Assembly (NCBI GenBank): GCA_963920635.1
Contig: OY987306.1
Location: 13,534,001-13,598,000, forward strand
DNA from: Pseudeuparius sepicola
Taxonomy: Eukaryota > Arthropoda > Insecta > Coleoptera > Anthribidae
Length of the DNA: 64,000 bases
Direction of reading: 5' to 3'
Both the position numbers and the translations under genes were made by a program. The notes beneath the pieces are model-generated. The model was not told the DNA's origin and made no database searches. It was given only the letters and a program-made list of their open reading frames with translations. Of the stretch, positions 58,916-64,000 are shown in pieces (the first letter of the stretch is position 1; every line of letters starts with the position of its first letter).

Positions 58916-60981
58916 AATGTAAGAATTATTTTATTATATTATTTACTGTGTTACTTATTAATTGGAACTAATTGACTTTACTGCGTATATGTCCAATACA
59001 ATCCATGAAACGTAATTGAGAAGAATAATTCATCAAAAAACACCAGCCCCTCACGAATGTTAGTACCCAGGAGACATTATTTAGTTACGCTGCGCCGCTA
59101 CGCTTGTATATCTGCGAGGGACATTACAGATAAAGTACACTATCTACTCCCTGGGGACAATATTAGGGAATGCATACTGTCGGCAAATAAAGCTTACTTC
59201 TCTGGGGGTGCGCCACCCTCCTGGATATTCCAGTCACCCTAATACAAGCCACCACGTATTAGCGCTATTAGACGTATCTGCTCGAACAGTCACACTTCAA
59301 TTAAGGGTAATGTCGTGCGCAGTGGTCATTACAGCAATGGGTAATTGACATCTATATATGATACGTGGCAAGCCAAATAGAGCATCAGACGAAAATGTTT
59401 TCTTCGAACCTATTAGGGCAACGAAAACTACATCACTTGCTACATAAATTGGAAAACTCGGAATTGCCGTAGTTTTCGCTTGGTTACTGTTATGTGGAGA
59501 ATTTGTAAGATCACTAACGTCATCTTATAACAACCCAAAAAAACATTTCGGGAGTAAATAAGCAAAATATTAATTAGAATAAAATGACTCTAAATATCTA
59601 CTTAGTACCTGAAATTCCATATTTTTCTAACATATTATGGATTTTTTATGATGTTTCTATCTCAACTGGTTCTCGTAAAGGCCCAGCCTCTACTATTCAA
59701 CAATATCGATACAAACGCCTTTAAGAAGAGTTAATGGGACGAAGTTTTAAGAGTATGGAGACAGTTGACACAGTTGACAGTTCGTCATCAGCGAGACACT
59801 GCACTTCTCAGGCGGTCGTAAACTTGATAGATGCTACGTACCTACTGGACACTCTGGAGAGCCTGACGTACCTACGTGGTTAGTAAAATTATTCACATGG
59901 AAGGCTTTTATTGCTCTCTGCTAGCTGAGTTCTTCACTATTTATAAGATTCCAATAATCAAAATCGAAACATGGTGTTTTCAAGAAAAACTGGCGATATT
60001 TTTGCAAATTTTTCTGTTGCGATTTTGTTTTGTTTCACTTTTCAACGACAATTCCCGGTGCAAGTAGGTAAAGATCAATGGATCTGTTTTCTGCAACTTT
60101 GCTTGTGCGATATGGTCATTTGTTTTTTGTCGCAGCTTAACACCCACTAAAGACGCGCCCACATGAATAAACATTTATATTGTACGTTGTATTAAAAAAA
60201 AAACAGCAAAAATCTTTCCGGCGCAAATCAAGTTGTGTGCGTCGTTATATAGGTAATTAAAACACGTATCGAAAGCACTTGGTATTTATAATTTTTGTAG
60301 TAGTATAGTTTTTTTAGTAGTAGTAGTAGTTTTTTTAATAATACCTAAGTAGTAAAATACAATAAAATATGGAATGAATCAATGAGGATTAATTACACCT
60401 CATTCCCTGAAAAGAAGGTAATGCTCGTACTGAAAACATGACTTGGCTTAGAATCCAGCAAGGCGCTCTCCGCATTTCAATAAAATAAAAATCTGATGCG
60501 TGGGATATCTAAAGCATGTAGTCAGTATTGAATTGAAAGAAGCAAAGAAAAAAATGTCAGCTCGTTGGGGTCTCATCAGCAGCTATAGTATTCGTAGTAT
60601 TCTTTGTCCACCACTTTGTCTTCTACACGGTGATTGATTGGGAATATGTGTTATACAAATATTTTAAGTATATTTACGATACAGGGCGTCGCAGTTCTTT
60701 ACTTGAAAGTGAATTATGGCTACATCTGTTCTATCGGGAAAAAGTCGGCCCTAGCCGCAAATGGCACTGAAGCCAAATAAGAGTAATTGCCACCCTCTCC
60801 TCGGCACAAGCATGTGGTTGCTTCTAGAGTACTACTAGTTTGGAGTACTGTGAGGGTGGCAATTATTATTATTATTGTCTACCAAATAGTCAAACAGATT
60901 AACTAAAATTTGGCACTTCTGTGTTTTTGGGATATAGTTTTGTTTTCTTTATTTAATGAAACCATATAGAGATCATACATA
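58916..60981. other. no gene seen
   Basis: Contains the short inverted pair AATTGCCACCCTC / GAGGGTGGCAATT (about 60784-60866). Frames are short and lack motifs. Confidence 0.45.
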
Positions 60982-62228
60982 CAGGGTGTCCAACTTTATT
61001 ACTGTACAAATCAGTAAAATCTTTATTTTTGAAGATAATCGCCTAAACTTTTTTTTGTTTGAAAGGCCTCAAAAACTGCTTCTTTTGACGTTTCTGCCAT
61101 TTTCAAAATGCAAATACAGGGCCGGCTGCGATTTTTTTATACCCACGATTTTCACGAAAACCATTTAGCGATTTTTTTATTTAAAATCTGACCCCACAGC
61201 GTTAATCAGAACATCCCAAAACCCTTATATACCAAATTTGAATAAAAAATATACAGGGAGTTCCACTATGAAGGGTGTCAAAGTTGAGCAAATTAGGAAT
61301 TTTAAAGGCATCTGCCAAGTCAAGTATGCCATGGAATCCCCTCAAAACAGGTGAATGGTCGATAGGACCACTCAAGGTGTTGGTGTGCAAAGGTACAATA
61401 CAAAATATACAGAGTGTTCTTTTCTGTGCCATCTCAAATTACTGAATTTTTGGAACTTTGTAGGGGTAAAAAATCGTGTATAACAAAACCGCTCACTATA
61501 AACGAACTAAATCTAAAAAATACAGAAGCCTGCCAGTCAGTAAGTCCGTATCAGTTAAGGTAGCTGGTGTGCCATAATAGGAAACACACAGAAAATCTAT
61601 CATCTTAGACAGTGACTTTGTTGAGAAAGGTCCAATAATTTAAATTATTTTTATTTGTTGGTTGGCATTTTGTAAAGAAATAAATTACTTTTGTGTTTAT
61701 TAATATTTTTTCAATGATTCCAGAGCACTCCTGACCAGTATAAAGTTTAATAAAATTTCAGAATTTTGAGATAGCTCGGAGAAAAATACCCTGTATATTT
61801 TTGTTATAAATCTTTTCACATTAACATTTTGAGTGGTCCTGTTGACCATTCAACTGTTTTGAAGGGATTCCATGGCACATTTGACTGGCCAGATGTCTTT
61901 AAATTTTCTATTTTGCTCAACTTTGAAACGCTACAGCATGGAACTCCCTGTATATTTTTTGTTCAGATTTGGTGTATGGGGGTTTTGGGGTGTTCTGATT
62001 AACGCTGTGGGGTCAGATTTTAAATAAAAAAAATCAATAAATGGTTTTCGTGAAAATCTGGGGTATAAAAAAATCGCAGCCGGCCCTGGATTTGCATTTT
62101 GAAAATGGCAGAAAGGTCAAAAGGTTTTTACGGTTTTTGAAGGCCTTTCAAACAAAAAAAAGTATAGGCGATTATCTCCAAAAATGAAGATTTTACCGAT
62201 TTGTACAGTAATAAAGTTGGACACCCTG
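60982..62228. mobile_element. 1.25-kb inverted-repeat element with CAGGGTGTCC ends and a nested pair
   Basis: CAGGGTGTCCAACTTTATTA at 60982 and its complement ending ACACCCTG at 62228 are flanked by TA. Each outer arm is about 220-240 bp. Inside, CAGGGAGTTCCA (61254) and TGGAACTCCCTG (ending 61950) form a second inverted pair with TA flanks, with arms matching the 45-kb MITE. The arrangement suggests a related element inserted into, or expanded from, the first. The 158-residue minus-strand frame over the right end is a shadow. Confidence 0.82.
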
Positions 62229-62582
62229 TATAAGTAGAGTGCTGGACAGACCTTGTCATTCAGAGCAGTCCGAATAATTGCAACTGCCTCATCAAAAACA
62301 CATTTGCCCGTGTTTATATAAACAAAATATGTATAAAAAAATAGTTCTATGGCTTTTGTAGTCACCAATATAACACAAAAAATGAACTTATGAAACGAAT
62401 TATAAACACGAACTATTAAACACAAATAAAATTCATAATATGATGACAAAGCTACGAAGCTTTTAGTTCGGTCTAAAACTGCCCTAAAGCAGTTACCTAG
62501 GTATAATATTGCATAATGATCTCTATGGATGAAGCGCAGGTTGTACCTCACGCACACGAGACTGTCTCCTCCACGTTCTCTT
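62229..62582. other. no gene seen
   Basis: AT-rich sequence with no supported feature. Confidence 0.4.
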
Positions 62583-62825
62583 CCTAAATACAACTCGTGA
62601 TATGTTTAATAGATAAACACCTTTGATTAATTTATTAAGATAATTCAACGCCTGCCAATATGCACCAATGAAATGACATGCTTTTTGAAATATTAACCAA
62701 TCGGGTGATGATTTCAGCGATTATTTCCCTCATATTGCTTGCATCCAATAAGGTAGCTCCTTCCATAAAAATCCAACCAATGATATGCCTCTGCTAGCGA
62801 TAATTTGCACTAGTGCAATTACCGT
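62583..62825. repeat. dispersed repeat, second copy of the 38.4-38.6 kb family
   Basis: ATTCAACGCCTGCCAATATG through CTAGTGCAATTACCG (62642-62825) matches 38418-38605. The preceding AATACAACTCGTG at 62588 matches 39830. The copy ends abruptly inside the palindrome, at the junction with the pseudogene at 62826. Confidence 0.85.
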
Positions 62826-63315
62826 TGGCATCTGCGGTTGAACCTGGTTGCTGGAACCTCTGGTAGCAATACCATTGGTATCTTCCATCAGAACTGACGA
62901 GGTCTATGACCTGAGAGATCCTCAGAAGCACCTCTTCCCCCCAGTAGTCTTGCCTGTTTGCTGCTGCAACTCGAACATTTTCAACAACACAAATTTTCTC
63001 GACTAAACTCCATTATTCTTGGGCTGGGTTCCTGCACTTAGAGGTATCCATACAGTTGCGACCACACAGAAAACATATGGATTTGAAATCAAATGATAAG
63101 CGGGGTACCTTTGTAGGAACATCCGCTTCCTGTTTAGGTGGCTTTGGGCGTAATATATAGGACTGTCGATATTTCTGATGCACTAGCAGCGAAGCATCAT
63201 TCATAAATTTTTCTTTCACTCCATCTTGTCGAATTTCGCTGCACTGTATTATTTTTTCAATCGCCTTTCTGGTCAGAGGAATGAGTTCACCACATTGGTC
63301 CCTACGTTTGCGCTA
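62826..63315 (-). pseudogene. fragment of an insect gene family with C-x2-C and FDFK-type cysteine motifs
   Basis: Opening after a TAG near 63315, the minus strand encodes RKRRDQCGELIPLTRKAIEK, then SLLVHQKYRQSYIL, then SFDFKSICFLCGRNC followed by KCRNPAQE and an in-frame TAA (63010-63012). The same frame continues past the stop with WSLVEKICVVENV, then DYWGEEVLLRISQVIDLV and GRYQWYCYQRFQQP, up to about 62828. The pattern C-G...I-x-VH-x-(C/K)-R...Y...FDFK-x-x-CFLCG...YH-x-x-CY is one I know from large uncharacterised families in insects. Function is unknown to me; transposon association is possible. It is broken by the stop and truncated by the dispersed repeat at 62825. Confidence 0.65.
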
Positions 63316-63599
63316 AACCTCATAGTTTACTAGATATTCACGCAAAACTGGGAAAAATAAGAATTTCCTGCCCTTTTCACCCCCTCCCCTCGAAACCCGA
63401 CGCTGATGGTGGTGTAACTTTTTAGTACTAACTCTTAGGAGGGTATGAAACTATTTCGCGCTAGAAAGGACTTTTTTTATGTTTCGGTTTGGCCTAATTT
63501 TGTGTTAATTTTACTGTACATACTAATATAGCGTTCGGGTATGAACGGCACACAAGCAAAACGGAGTCTCAAACACACAGAGCTTGACACATCATACCC

Positions 63600-63832
63600 G
63601 AAAGCGCCTAAGATCTTATAAGCAGTGTTTTGTTTTATAGGTTATGAAAACCTTGGGGAAAATAATAATTCCAGTGCAAATATCCTTTTAAGATCTTATG
63701 ATTAAAATGAAGACAGAAATGTTTTGAAATGTACTACATTTTTGCCAGGTAAAATGTTGTTAGATTTACAACTTAAAAAAATACGAAATCTAACCTCACT
63801 TTCTCTGTGGGCAACTCCCCCTTAACTAATTT
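63600..63832. mobile_element. foldback MITE (GGAGTTGCC ends), copy 2, partial
   Basis: Matches the centre and one arm of 44288-44630: AAGATCTTATGATTAAAATGAAG, TTTTTGCCAGGTAAAATGTT, AATACGAAATCTAAC and the end GGGCAACTCCCCCTTAA. The left arm is missing or diverged. Confidence 0.75.
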
Positions 63833-64000
63833 ATTGAAACAGCTATAAAAAAATGAAAGACAATTTTTTCTGCCTCATTATCATCCACTGCAACAACGGC
63901 GGTTATTTCGTTACAGCATTCTTCGTTTGCTCTACATGCGCAAAACAAAAAGTGACGGGGTCTGCGACGGGACGTAACTCCGCAGGGATTCCCAAAATGA
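63833..64000. other. window end, nothing recognised
   Basis: No supported feature. Confidence 0.4.

Noticed and set aside
62117..62593. 158-residue minus-strand frame
   Set aside because: Its C-terminal part is the arm of the CAGGGTGTCC element (the same peptide occurs on the plus strand at 60956-61168); the rest has no motif.

Overview
This window looks like a transposon-dense, AT-rich intergenic or intronic region of an arthropod genome, most likely an insect. The evidence is the set of transposon families present (jockey-like LINE fragments, a FLYWCH-MULE, a P-element/THAP9 relative, a CGGBP1-type hAT, a pogo/Tigger relative, Tc1/mariner-type and hAT MITEs), very short introns of about 60 bp, and the absence of any bacterial gene organisation. 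I see no intact host gene. Nearly every coding-like stretch is a decayed transposase, reverse transcriptase or gene fragment. The order of insect cannot be told from the sequence.

The outstanding feature is a 16,065-bp element at 16354-32418 that is almost entirely one inverted repeat. The left arm (16354-24097, 7,744 bp) is mirrored by the right arm (24152-32418, 8,267 bp) around a 54-bp unpaired centre. The element begins 5'-AG and ends CT-3', and an exact 6-bp duplication (AGTTAC) flanks it. It sits inside the second copy of a 158-bp tandem repeat, and the uninterrupted first copy beside it serves as the empty site. Each arm carries a short reading frame resembling a protein I associate with Polinton/Maverick elements. 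Length, TSD, termini and this fragment all point to a Polinton-derived giant palindrome, possibly a snap-back (defective-genome-like) form. The arms differ by 523 bp because an internal tandem array has about five units on the left and about nine on the right.

Layout. 0-10 kb: a decayed ORF, a 177-bp duplication, a Tc1/mariner-type MITE (6.2 kb), and a hAT non-autonomous element with a perfect 8-bp TSD and (CAAGA)-rich arms (7.0-7.9 kb). 10-16 kb: a possible non-coding first exon, a 5'-truncated LINE, and a THAP-domain pseudogene whose 60-bp intron holds an inverted-repeat insertion. 16-32 kb: the giant palindrome. 32-42 kb: a hairpin MITE, a MULE with FLYWCH-domain transposase remnants and sub-repeated termini, a foldback element, a tRNA-like pseudogene and a P-element pseudogene. 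42-50 kb: several inverted-repeat MITEs, a second LINE (minus strand) and a pogo-like remnant. 51-54 kb: three unrelated tandem arrays side by side. 54-64 kb: sparse sequence with a TIR MITE carrying CRE sites, a hAT pseudogene, a 1.25-kb nested inverted-repeat element, and a fragment of an insect gene family cut off by a dispersed repeat.

All coordinates of repeats and pseudogenes were read by eye; edges may be off by several bases unless a TSD or exact terminus is stated.
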